A DNA stretch of 64,000 nt from Sphingomonadales bacterium 12-68-11 (GTDB lineage Bacteria > Pseudomonadota > Alphaproteobacteria > Sphingomonadales > Sphingomonadaceae), in contig NCCV01000003.1 of NCBI GenBank assembly GCA_002279825.1, positions 1,049,643 to 1,113,642 of the forward strand. The letters are read 5' to 3'. The notes under the pieces are model-generated. The model was given only the letters and a program-made list of their open reading frames with translations, searched no databases and was not told the DNA's origin. The stretch's first letter is position 1. Every line of letters begins with the position of its first letter. A program made the position numbers and the translations under genes. This document shows positions 1 to 8,099 of the stretch, in pieces.

Positions 1-326
1 GGGATATCCTGTGCCGGATACTGGTTGTCGGCGTCGGTGTTGACGATGATGTCGGCGCCGAGCTCGAGGCAGCGCTCCAGCCCGGCCATGAACGCGCCGG
101 CGAGCCCCTGGTTGACCGGCAGGTCGAGCACGTGGTCGACCCCGGCCGCGCGCGCCGCGGCGACGGTGCCGTCCTGGCTGCCGTCGTTTATCACCAGCCA
201 TTCGATCGTGCCGATCCCCGGCAGCGTGCGCGGCAGGCAGCCCAGGGTTTCGCCGATCGTCGCTTCCTCGTTGTAGCACGGGACCTGGATGATCAGTTTT
301 GGCAGCGGCGGCGGATCAACAGGCAT
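1..326 (-). CDS. Glycosyltransferase family 2, partial (C-terminus beyond window edge)
   Basis: The reverse-strand reading starts at an ATG at 326 and runs off the left edge after 108 codons. The visible N-terminal half is a GT-A fold nucleotide-sugar binding region. It has the opening strand [11 protein letters not shown], the block [10 protein letters not shown] and the metal-binding region NTDADNQYP, which is typical of dolichyl-phosphate-mannose-synthase-like GT2 enzymes that transfer sugars to lipid or polysaccharide acceptors at the inner membrane. Its ATG lies inside the last codons of the upstream glycosyltransferase (11-base overlap), so the two are translationally coupled. Acceptor and donor cannot be told from this fragment. 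Confidence 0.85.
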   Translation of the reverse strand, partial: MPVDPPPLPKLIIQVPCYNEEATIGETLGCLPRTLPGIGTIEWLVINDGSQDGTVAAARAAGVDHVLDLPVNQGLAGAFMAGLERCLELGADIIVNTDADNQYPAQDI

Positions 327-1530
327 TGCCGACCTCCTGGCCCGCGACCAGCGCGCGGTAGTCGGCGATGACGCCGTCGAGAATGGCATCCCAGTCGTAC
401 CGCGCCGCCTCCCGGCGCGCAGCCGCGCCGATCCGCGCTCGAAGCTCCGGGTCGACGATCAGACTTTCGGCCGCATCGGCGAAATCGGTCGCGCTGGCGG
501 GATCGGCGACCAGCCCGGTCACGCCCGGTTCGATCATCGCCCGGGTGACCGGCACGTCGGAGCCGACCACCGCCAGCCCCGCCGACATGGCCTCGAGATT
601 GACGTTGCCGAACGCCTCGGTGACGCTGGGATTGATGACCACGTCGGCGCAGGCAATCGCGCGCGCCAGTTCGGCGGCTTCGACGTGGCCGGTGAAGACG
701 GCCTCGCCCAGCGCCGCGGCCATTCGTTCACGCTCAGGCCCGTCGCCGATCAGCAGGGGCACCACGCGGTGCCCGCGGCGGCGCAGTTCGGTGACAATCC
801 GCCCGAAAATCTCGGTCCCCTTCTCCAGCACCAAGCGGCCGAAGAAGGCAACCACGACCTCATTGTCGGCGTAGCCGTTGGCGCGGCGCCACTCGAGATC
901 GCGGTTGGCGGGCGAGAACAGTTCGCCATCAACCCCGCGGCTCCACATCGAGGTGCGGGTGCCGCTCGCGCGGCAGACGTTGTAGCCGAGCGCGGCATTG
1001 GGGGTCAGCACCAGGTCGCAGCGGCCGTAGAACATCTCTAGGTACCGCTCGCCGAGCGGCCTGAGGAAGCCGAGCCCATAGTACTCGAAATAGGTCTCGA
1101 ACCGGGTGTGCAAGCTGGCGACGATTGGTATGCCGAGCGTGCGGGCCAGGGTCTGCGCGCGCCAGGCCGTGTAGTCGGGCACCGCCAGGTGCAGGAGATT
1201 GGGCCGGAAGTCGATCAGGTCCTGCCGCACCGGGCCCGACAGACCGTACGAGATGCGGTACTCGTTCCGCATCGGGATCGGCACCGAAGGGACCGCAACC
1301 AGATCGCCGGTCGGCTCGAATGCAGGCTCCGGCGCGACCGGCGAATAGACGCGCACCGCCGCACCGCGCTCAAGCAGGCGCCCGACCAGCCGGTTGAGCG
1401 CCTTGTTGGCCCCGTCGCGCACCGAGTTGTAGTTACCCGAGTAAAGCGCCACGCGCAGCCCCTCGGCGGAGACCGGCGGCGATCCTGAGAGCGCCTCGGG
1501 GGCGGCGGTGGGGGTAATGGGGCTGGCCAT
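316..1530 (-). CDS. Glycosyltransferase family 4 (GDP-mannose-type alpha-glycosyltransferase)
   Basis: A retaining GT-B glycosyltransferase of about 404 residues. The N-terminal domain begins with [18 protein letters not shown], as in GT4 mannosyltransferases. The C-terminal donor domain has [10 protein letters not shown] and the late block [14 protein letters not shown], whose glutamates position the nucleotide sugar. The start at 1530 (MASPITP) is chosen because homology begins soon after it. The frame stays open to a GTG at 1719, but those extra 63 residues are Arg/Ala-rich and look like leader. It is the first gene of a minus-strand pair with the family 2 enzyme, suggesting glycolipid or polysaccharide assembly. 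It is divergent from the TonB receptor. Confidence 0.85.
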   Translation of the reverse strand: MASPITPTAAPEALSGSPPVSAEGLRVALYSGNYNSVRDGANKALNRLVGRLLERGAAVRVYSPVAPEPAFEPTGDLVAVPSVPIPMRNEYRISYGLSGPVRQDLIDFRPNLLHLAVPDYTAWRAQTLARTLGIPIVASLHTRFETYFEYYGLGFLRPLGERYLEMFYGRCDLVLTPNAALGYNVCRASGTRTSMWSRGVDGELFSPANRDLEWRRANGYADNEVVVAFFGRLVLEKGTEIFGRIVTELRRRGHRVVPLLIGDGPERERMAAALGEAVFTGHVEAAELARAIACADVVINPSVTEAFGNVNLEAMSAGLAVVGSDVPVTRAMIEPGVTGLVADPASATDFADAAESLIVDPELRARIGAAARREAARYDWDAILDGVIADYRALVAGQEVGNAC

Positions 1531-1760
1531 GACATCGCGGCGCAGGCGGTGGAGACCTCCCGCGTGGCGCGGCAGATAGGCCAGCCGGCGCCTTGCGACA
1601 ACCGCCTTCATGAGCGCCTTCATAAGCGCCTTGACCGGCTGCGCCTTGGCCTCGGCGCCGCGCCTTCGCCCGTGAACCGCCGCCCGCGCAAACTGCCGAT
1701 TGACAGCAGGCCCATTCACTGATGAATTGTTATGACTAAGAATAAAAATTGGGGGATCGG

Positions 1761-4283
1761 ATGACGCGTTCGGAGAGGGAGCGATCGTTGCCGGCCACGG
1801 GGCGGCGCCATGCGTGGTTGCTGGGTTCCGTTGCGGCGATGTGTCTGGGTATTCCGGCCTATGCGCAGGATGCCGAAGACGAGCAAGAGCAGACCGAGCA
1901 GGCGCCGCGCGGCGCGGGGGACATCCTGGTCACAGCCGAACGGCGCGTGACCAACCTCCAGGACACCCCGATTTCGCTCGTCGCGGTCACCGGCGAGATC
2001 GCCGAGGCGAAGGGCATCGAGACGCTCGAGGATCTCGCCAAGTTCACACCCAACCTCAGCATCACGCCGACCCGCGGCGGCGGCAACAACAGCGCCAACT
2101 TCGTGATCCGCGGCATCGGCGGCGGGGGCGGGGCGACCGGCGAGCGCGGCGTGGGCCTCTACATCGACGGGATCTACATGCCGCGCACCAGCGGCGCGGT
2201 GCTGCGCGTGCTCGATATCGACCGCATCGAAGTGCTGCGCGGACCGCAAGGGACGCTGTTCGGCCGGAACTCGACGGGCGGGGCGATCCGCGTCTTCAGC
2301 CAGCAGCCGAGCGACGTGTTCGAAGGGTACGTCCGCGGCACGCTCGGCAACATGGATCGGACTGACGTGATAGGCTCGATCAACCTGCCTATCACCGAGA
2401 GCTTCGCGATCCGCGCGCAAGGCGCGCTGCTCGACCAAGGCGGCTTCGTGCAGCGCGGCACGCAGATGCTCGGCGCGGAGAAGAACGTGATCGGCCGGCT
2501 GCAGGCCAAGTTCGAGCCCAGCGACCGGCTGCGGGCGACGTTCGGGTTCCTCTACACCGACACCGAGTCGAACGGCACGCCCTATGTGATGACCGCGTTC
2601 GACATGCGGCCCGGGATCGAAGGCGTGATCCAGGGCAACTATGCCGACTGGATCAACGATGCCTTCAAACTGGCCGGGCAGGCGCCGCTTGCCGCGCTCA
2701 ACGACAGCCGCATCGTCAGCGGCGACCCGTTCCGCGCCAACGACTTGTGCTTCATGGACGATTTCAACCCCGACTACGACGCGGCGTGCAACCAGAGCAT
2801 CAAGAGCGAATACTGGCAGGCCGATTTCAACCTGTCCTACGATTTCACCGAGGATCTGAGCCTGACCTCGATCACCGGATACTCGCAGCTCAAGCATCGC
2901 GGGCTGACCGATTACCAGGTGCTGGGGACCGAATCCCGCACCGAGAACGTCGATTCCACGGTGTTTTACCAGGAGCTGCAGTTCAACGCCTCGCTGCTCG
3001 AAGGCGGCATCGACCTGGTGATCGGCGGCAGTTACTTCAACGAGGACTCCTCGGCGCCGAACTTCAACGTCACGCGCCGCGGCACCAGCGTGTTCCCCAC
3101 CCCCGCGCAGCAGGCTTCGCCGACCTTCAACATCAACTCGGCGACCTTTGCGCGCGGCGATGCCGATGCCGGGCTGTTCCGGGTGGCGGATACGGTGACC
3201 AGCCAGCTCTCCGAATCGTTAGGGGTTTTCGTGAGCGCGACCTGGCACGCCACCGACCGGCTCAACATCACGCTGGGCGGTCGGCACGCGGTCGATTCCA
3301 AGGACTACACGCAGACCCGATTCCCGGCGACCGACTTCGTCCCCGCGCCAGGTACCACGTCCACCACCGTGGAATCGGCCAAGACCTTCCGCGCGCTCGA
3401 TTGGCGCGGCACAGTCGATTACCACCTGACCGACGACATCATGGCCTATGCCACGGCATCGAAAGCCTACAAGGCGGGCTCGTTCAGCTATTCGATCGTC
3501 GGATGGACAGCCACCAATCGCGCCACCGGCGCGGCGCAGAGCCGCGGCATCGTGCCGATCCCGAACGAGGAAGTGGTCAACTACGAAGTCGGGCTGCGCA
3601 TGACCCTGTTCGATGTACTACGCCTCAACCCAACGGTGTTCCTGATGGACTACACCAACCGCCAGGCCGCGGTGCAAGTGACCTGCGGCACGGGCACGCT
3701 GGCAGGCATCCCGGCCAACAGCGCGCAATGCCCGGTCGGCTTCCTGATCCAGGTGCAGAACCAGGGCGACGTGCGGCTGCAGGGGCTGGAACTCGACGGT
3801 CAGCTCAGGCTGACTCCCGACCTGTGGATCGACGGCGGCATGGCGATCACCGATCACGAGCTGATCAATCCGCCTGCCGGAACCGCGAACCTGTTCCCCG
3901 ACGTGCCGACGCCGACCTATAACTTCGGCGCGACCTGGGCGCCGCGCACCCCGCTCGGCCGGCTGACCCTGAATGCCAACTACGCCTATGTCGGCGAGCA
4001 GGCGACGCACCCCAGCGAAGGGACCGATTCGTCCTACACGATGCCCGGCTATGGCGTGATGAACGCACGTATCCAGCTAGCTTTGGACGATTTTCCAGTT
4101 ACCATCACGGCCTTCGCGAACAACCTGCTGGACGAAGTCTATGCCACTTACGCGCAGCGCTTCGGCGGCGGGTTCTGGGACTCGGGCGCGGGCACCGGTC
4201 TGGCCGCCCCGCCGCGCAGCGCGCTCGCCGAAGTGCGTGGCCGGCCGCGCGAGTTCGGCCTGACGCTCCAGTTCGATTTCTGA
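1761..4283 (+). CDS. TonB-dependent receptor
   Basis: Outer-membrane active transporter of 840 residues. A long signal peptide ends near AYAQ (about residue 36). A plug domain follows (VTAERRVTNLQDTPISL, then VLRGPQGTLFGRNSTGGAI), then a 22-strand barrel ending in the aromatic C-terminus LTLQFDF that the BAM machinery recognises. The ATG at 1761 is chosen over an in-frame TTG at 1749 because GGGGGA lies just upstream of it. It is the first gene of a close-packed unit through 8099 (17 bases to the next gene). The plug resembles the large sphingomonad receptor group with poorly known substrates; nothing here identifies the ligand. Confidence 0.93.
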   Translation: MTRSERERSLPATGRRHAWLLGSVAAMCLGIPAYAQDAEDEQEQTEQAPRGAGDILVTAERRVTNLQDTPISLVAVTGEIAEAKGIETLEDLAKFTPNLSITPTRGGGNNSANFVIRGIGGGGGATGERGVGLYIDGIYMPRTSGAVLRVLDIDRIEVLRGPQGTLFGRNSTGGAIRVFSQQPSDVFEGYVRGTLGNMDRTDVIGSINLPITESFAIRAQGALLDQGGFVQRGTQMLGAEKNVIGRLQAKFEPSDRLRATFGFLYTDTESNGTPYVMTAFDMRPGIEGVIQGNYADWINDAFKLAGQAPLAALNDSRIVSGDPFRANDLCFMDDFNPDYDAACNQSIKSEYWQADFNLSYDFTEDLSLTSITGYSQLKHRGLTDYQVLGTESRTENVDSTVFYQELQFNASLLEGGIDLVIGGSYFNEDSSAPNFNVTRRGTSVFPTPAQQASPTFNINSATFARGDADAGLFRVADTVTSQLSESLGVFVSATWHATDRLNITLGGRHAVDSKDYTQTRFPATDFVPAPGTTSTTVESAKTFRALDWRGTVDYHLTDDIMAYATASKAYKAGSFSYSIVGWTATNRATGAAQSRGIVPIPNEEVVNYEVGLRMTLFDVLRLNPTVFLMDYTNRQAAVQVTCGTGTLAGIPANSAQCPVGFLIQVQNQGDVRLQGLELDGQLRLTPDLWIDGGMAITDHELINPPAGTANLFPDVPTPTYNFGATWAPRTPLGRLTLNANYAYVGEQATHPSEGTDSSYTMPGYGVMNARIQLALDDFPVTITAFANNLLDEVYATYAQRFGGGFWDSGAGTGLAAPPRSALAEVRGRPREFGLTLQFDF

Positions 4284-4300
4284 CCAGAGAGGGGTCGCTT

Positions 4301-5218
4301 TTGTCTTCACTGAAACTGCTTGCCTGGCTGGCTCCGGCGCTTCCGCTTCTGGTGGCGGCGCCGGCGCTCGCGCAGGACGCCTCCGCCGAGGGCGAGCCGC
4401 AGCTCGACGTGCAGCGGGTCTACACCCCGCTCAGCGCCGAGCGGTTCGACCAGATGATCCCGAAGCACCCCGGTTATCTCGGAGCGCTGGCACCCGAAAA
4501 TCTCGCCAAGCCGCGCCCCAAGCCGCCGTTCGAGGTGACCGGCACCTGGTTCATCGACTTGCGCGAAGGGTTCCTCAAGTTCCTGTTCGGCCCGCCGTAC
4601 CCGAAATTCGGGCCGGAGGGCCGCCAGGCGCTGCGCGAATACGCCGAGGCGCAGCGCGAAGGGCGCACGTACCGCGACGTGATCGGGCAATGCTACCCGC
4701 CAGGCATGCCGATGATCATGACCCGCGTGTGGCCGCACGCCTTCATCCAGTTGCCGACCGCGATCTACATGATCAGCGGTTTCAACAACTCGGTCCGCAC
4801 GATCTTCCTCGATGGCCGCCAGCCGAGCGATCCCGACCTGGTCGTACCGAGCTACAACGGAGAATCGATCGGCACCTGGGAAGGCGACACGCTGGTGGTG
4901 CGCTCGAAGTACTTCGAGCCCGACAACCACTACATCGACTACGGCATCCCGATCGACGACAACTTCGAGATGGTGGAGCGCATTCGCCTGCTCGAGGACG
5001 GCAAGGTGATGGAGATCACCTACATCATGACCGATCCCACCAAGTGGGAAGGCGAATGGACCTCGACCAAGCGCTTCCTGCGGGCCGACTACACCGACAT
5101 CAACGAGAGCCAGTGCATCACCGGCTACAACGCCAACCTGCCGGGTACCGATCTCGGCAACGCCACCGCCGAAGCGCGCGGCCAGAGCGACGTCGAAGGA
5201 GTGCGTGAAGGTGAATAG
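4301..5218 (+). CDS. Secreted protein of unnamed CxPPGMP/DGR/GDTLVV family (copy A)
   Basis: A 305-residue protein with a clear Sec signal peptide ending APALAQ (about residue 25), so periplasmic or surface-exposed. It starts with TTG preceded by AGAGAGGGG. Conserved-looking blocks are QCYPPGMPMIM (Cys131), TIFLDGRQPSDPD, GTWEGDTLVV, and a second cysteine at about residue 272 (SQC). The protein at 6011-6802 shares all of these, so the two are diverged paralogues in one operon. I recall similar uncharacterised proteins in Acidobacteria and sphingomonads but know no assigned function. The two cysteines could form a disulfide (inference). It overlaps the next gene by 14 bases. Confidence 0.85.
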   Translation: MSSLKLLAWLAPALPLLVAAPALAQDASAEGEPQLDVQRVYTPLSAERFDQMIPKHPGYLGALAPENLAKPRPKPPFEVTGTWFIDLREGFLKFLFGPPYPKFGPEGRQALREYAEAQREGRTYRDVIGQCYPPGMPMIMTRVWPHAFIQLPTAIYMISGFNNSVRTIFLDGRQPSDPDLVVPSYNGESIGTWEGDTLVVRSKYFEPDNHYIDYGIPIDDNFEMVERIRLLEDGKVMEITYIMTDPTKWEGEWTSTKRFLRADYTDINESQCITGYNANLPGTDLGNATAEARGQSDVEGVREGE

Positions 5219-5618
5219 GATCCTGTTGGCAACCGCCGCCGCGGCCGTGGTCCTGGCCGGCGCGCCCGCGCTGGCCCACCACAGCTTCGCGATGTTCGAC
5301 CAGCGCAAGATCATGACGCTGGAAGGCGTGGTGACCGAGTTCCAGTGGACCAACCCGCACTCGTTCATCGAGATGGACGTCACCAGCGGCGGGCGGCGGG
5401 TGCACTGGAGCATCGAGCTCAACAGCCCCAACAACTTGCGCCGCCAGGGCTGGACCCGCACTTCGCTGAAGGCCGGCGACCGCGTCACGCTGCGCCTGAA
5501 CCCGCTGCGCAACGGCGTACCTGGGGGCCTGTTTCTCGATGTTCGGCTGGCCGACGGCCGAACGCTCGATTCCGGCCTCCCCAAGGACGGCACCCCCGTC
5601 AATGTTCCCCAGCTGTAA
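5205..5618 (+). CDS. DUF6152 family periplasmic protein (copy 1)
   Basis: A 137-residue secreted protein starting at GTG. The signal peptide is residues 1-24, ending PALA, so the predicted mature chain begins His-His-Ser-Phe. Family hallmarks are HHSFAMFD at the mature start, FQWTNPHSFIEMDV around residues 46-59, and SPNNLRRQGW. The likely fold is a small beta-barrel; function is unknown. An N-terminal His plus the conserved His of NPH (residue 52) could form a copper site, which is inference only. It overlaps the upstream gene by 14 bases and is followed 12 bases later by a paralogue. Confidence 0.9.
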   Translation: MKVNRILLATAAAAVVLAGAPALAHHSFAMFDQRKIMTLEGVVTEFQWTNPHSFIEMDVTSGGRRVHWSIELNSPNNLRRQGWTRTSLKAGDRVTLRLNPLRNGVPGGLFLDVRLADGRTLDSGLPKDGTPVNVPQL

Positions 5619-5630
5619 GGGACGCACACC

Positions 5631-6002
5631 ATGAAACGGCTTCTCGCGCTTCCCCTCCTCCTTGCCCCGGTGCTCATCGGGGGCTCGGCGCTGGCACATC
5701 ACAGTTTCGCGATGTTCGACATGGAGCGAACGATCGTGCTGGATGCCGAGGTCACGCGCTTCAAATGGCAGAATCCTCACGCCTTCATCGAGGCCGACGT
5801 CACCACCCGCAACGGCGTGGAGAAGTGGGCGATCGAGATGAACAGCCCCAACAACCTCGCTCTGGCGGGATGGCGGCGGACCTCGCTCAAGCCTGGCGAC
5901 AAGGTACGGCTGTGGGTGCATCCGTTGCGCAACGGGGCCCGGGGCGGTAACTACGCCGGCGTGCGATTGGCCAACGGGTCGACGCTCGGCCAGACGAGCT
6001 GA
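5631..6002 (+). CDS. DUF6152 family periplasmic protein (copy 2)
   Basis: A 123-residue tandem paralogue of the preceding gene. The signal peptide is residues 1-22, ending GSALA, again leaving a predicted mature N-terminus His-His-Ser-Phe. It shares HHSFAMFD, FKWQNPHAFIEADV (His50), EMNSPNNLALAGW and HPLRNG with copy 1. Charged residues elsewhere have diverged; for example copy 1 has VHW where this copy has EKW. That suggests two related but not interchangeable subunits. The next gene starts 8 bases downstream. Function is unknown. Confidence 0.9.
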   Translation: MKRLLALPLLLAPVLIGGSALAHHSFAMFDMERTIVLDAEVTRFKWQNPHAFIEADVTTRNGVEKWAIEMNSPNNLALAGWRRTSLKPGDKVRLWVHPLRNGARGGNYAGVRLANGSTLGQTS

Positions 6003-6010
6003 GGACGGGG

Positions 6011-6802
6011 ATGCAGACTTATCGGGCCATCGCCATCGCCGCGCTGGCGCTGGCCACTCCGGTCGCGGCGCAGCAACTCGGCACTGCCACCCCCTCCCCG
6101 CCCCCCGAAGGCGTCGCGCCCGACAAGGGCGCGGCCAATCCCAAGGGGCAGTATGCCGCGCTCGATGCGCTACCCGACTGGGGCGGGATCTGGTTCGTCA
6201 TGGGTGGGCGGCCGGGGGCAGGCGCGCCCGAGCCCAAGCTGAAAGGCGAATATCTCGAACGCCGGCTGGCCTGGGTGGCCGAAGTCCGCGCCGCCGACGG
6301 AGTGGCGCGGCGCACCCGGTCCAACTGCAGCCCACCGGGCATGCCGCGGATCATGCGGCTCGGCCAGTATCCCTACGAGTTCATCTTCTCGCCCGGCCGG
6401 GTCACGGTGAACCAGGAAGCGTGGATGCAGACCCGCACGATCTGGACCGACGGGCGCGGCCACGAAGAAGATCCCGATCCGACATTCATGGGCGATTCGG
6501 TCGGCCGCTGGAACGGCCAGACGCTGGTGGTCGAGACCCGCGCGATCCTCGACGAGCTCGAGATCGATACCGGCTGGCCGCATTCGGACGAATTCCGCCT
6601 CACCGAGCGCATCCGGCTCGACCCCGCCAACCCCGACATCCTGATCAACGAAATGCGGATGGAAGACCCAAAAGCCTTGGCCGAACCCTTCGAGGTGACT
6701 ACCCGGTATCGCCGGGACCGGTATGGTAAGCTGATCGAGTTCCAGTGCGCGGAGAACGACCGCAACCCGGTGAACGAAGAGGGCCACACTGAGTACAACT
6801 GA
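6011..6802 (+). CDS. Secreted protein of unnamed CxPPGMP/DGR/GDTLVV family (copy B)
   Basis: A 263-residue secreted protein with a signal peptide ending VAAQQ (about residue 21). It is a paralogue of the protein at 4301. Shared blocks are NCSPPGMPRIM (Cys106), TIWTDGRGHEEDPDPTFMGD, SVGRWNGQTLVV, a LTERIRL segment and a second cysteine near residue 246 (FQC). The block order and spacing match copy A, so a common beta-rich domain is likely. It ends inside the start region of the cytochrome b561 gene. Function is unknown; two copies of this family bracketing two DUF6152 genes argues for one assembly. Confidence 0.85.
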   Translation: MQTYRAIAIAALALATPVAAQQLGTATPSPPPEGVAPDKGAANPKGQYAALDALPDWGGIWFVMGGRPGAGAPEPKLKGEYLERRLAWVAEVRAADGVARRTRSNCSPPGMPRIMRLGQYPYEFIFSPGRVTVNQEAWMQTRTIWTDGRGHEEDPDPTFMGDSVGRWNGQTLVVETRAILDELEIDTGWPHSDEFRLTERIRLDPANPDILINEMRMEDPKALAEPFEVTTRYRRDRYGKLIEFQCAENDRNPVNEEGHTEYN

Positions 6803-8099
6803 CGCCTCGCCAAATCCCGAAGCGCCGCTCGGCTCCGAGCCGGCGCCGGTTCCGTCACAGGCCCGCTACAGCGCGGTCGCGATCGTGCTCCACTGGGCCA
6901 TCGCGCTGGCGCTGGCGTTCCAGCTCGCGCTGGGGTTCGCAATGCCCAAAGGCGCGAGCGGCTTCGCGCTCTACCAATTGCACAAGTCGGTCGGGATCAC
7001 GATCCTGGTGCTGACACTGGTGCGGCTCGGCTGGCGGCTGACGCACCGCCCGCCGCCGGCGGTCGAAGGCGGCTTCCAGGGCTTCCTCGCCAAATCGGTC
7101 CATGTCCTGCTCTATGTGTTCATGATTGGCGCGCCGCTGACCGGTTGGGCGCTGGTTTCGACCGACCGCATCCAGGTGCCGACCATGCTGTTCGGCGCGA
7201 TCCCTTGGCCGCACCTGCCGCTCCCGGCGGGCGTGAACGAGCCCATGGAGGAAGCGCACGAGCTGCTCGCCTGGATCGGCATTGCGCTGGTGCTGCTCCA
7301 TGTCGCCGGCGCGCTGCGGCACCAGTTCCTGATCAGGGACGGGCTGCTGCGCCGCATCGCTCCCGGCGGTTCGGCCGGTCTCGCGGGATTGCTCGCGGTG
7401 CTGGTGATCGCGGTTTACTTCGGGACCGGCATGAAGATCGCCGGCGACGTGGTCGCCGCGGGGGGCTACGAGGCGCCGGGCGATGGCCGCGTCGAACTAG
7501 CCGGGCCGTCGCTCGACATCGACGCGGCTTCCGCCGCCAACCCTTCGGACGCGCCGAGCGTAGCCGCGAGCGAAAGCGCCGCGGCCGAGGAAGAGGCCGG
7601 ACCGCCGCCGGTGTGGACGATCCAACCAGGCGGGCGGCTGGGTTTCGCGGTCGACAATGCCGGCAGCGCGCTGCGCGGCAGCTTCTCCGACTGGAGCGGC
7701 ACGATCCGCTTCGACCCCAAGAATCCCGAGTCCGCCGACTTGCGTATCGAGGTGCGCCTCGCCAGCGCCACGCTCGGCGACGCGACGCAGGACGGGATGC
7801 TGCAAGGGCCGGAGTTCTTCGGCGCGGCCGCCAACCCGACCGCGACCTGGCGCTCGATCTCGGTAACCGCGACCGGCCCCAACCGCTACCGCGCGCGCGG
7901 CACGCTGTCGCTCAAGGGCGCAAGCCGGCCGCAAACGGTGACTTTCACGCTCACCGGCGAAGGCCTGCGGCGGCGTGTCGAAGGCAATGCCAGCATCGAC
8001 CGCTCCGCCTTCGGCATCGGCACGGGTGAAGCGGCAGGAGGCCTGGCGAGCTCGGTCTCGCTCGACTTCGCCTTCGACGCGGTGGGACGCGCGCCCTAG
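6789..8099 (+). CDS. Cytochrome b561 - YceI fusion protein (probable CTG start)
   Basis: About 436 residues. The first half is a four-helix cytochrome b561 domain (RYSAVAIVLHW, then HKSVGITILVL, and HVLLYVFMIGAPLTGW) with membrane histidines for haem b, which passes electrons from quinol to periplasmic acceptors. A linker leads to a periplasmic YceI lipocalin-like domain (GNASIDRSAFGIG), a family that binds isoprenoid or other hydrophobic ligands. The conserved RYSAVAI region lies upstream of the only GTG (6885). No ATG, GTG or TTG exists between the stop at 6771 and 6885, but a CTG at 6789 has GAAGAGGG five bases before it. I therefore place the start there. It overlaps the upstream stop. 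Confidence 0.85.
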   Translation: MSTTDASPNPEAPLGSEPAPVPSQARYSAVAIVLHWAIALALAFQLALGFAMPKGASGFALYQLHKSVGITILVLTLVRLGWRLTHRPPPAVEGGFQGFLAKSVHVLLYVFMIGAPLTGWALVSTDRIQVPTMLFGAIPWPHLPLPAGVNEPMEEAHELLAWIGIALVLLHVAGALRHQFLIRDGLLRRIAPGGSAGLAGLLAVLVIAVYFGTGMKIAGDVVAAGGYEAPGDGRVELAGPSLDIDAASAANPSDAPSVAASESAAAEEEAGPPPVWTIQPGGRLGFAVDNAGSALRGSFSDWSGTIRFDPKNPESADLRIEVRLASATLGDATQDGMLQGPEFFGAAANPTATWRSISVTATGPNRYRARGTLSLKGASRPQTVTFTLTGEGLRRRVEGNASIDRSAFGIGTGEAAGGLASSVSLDFAFDAVGRAP

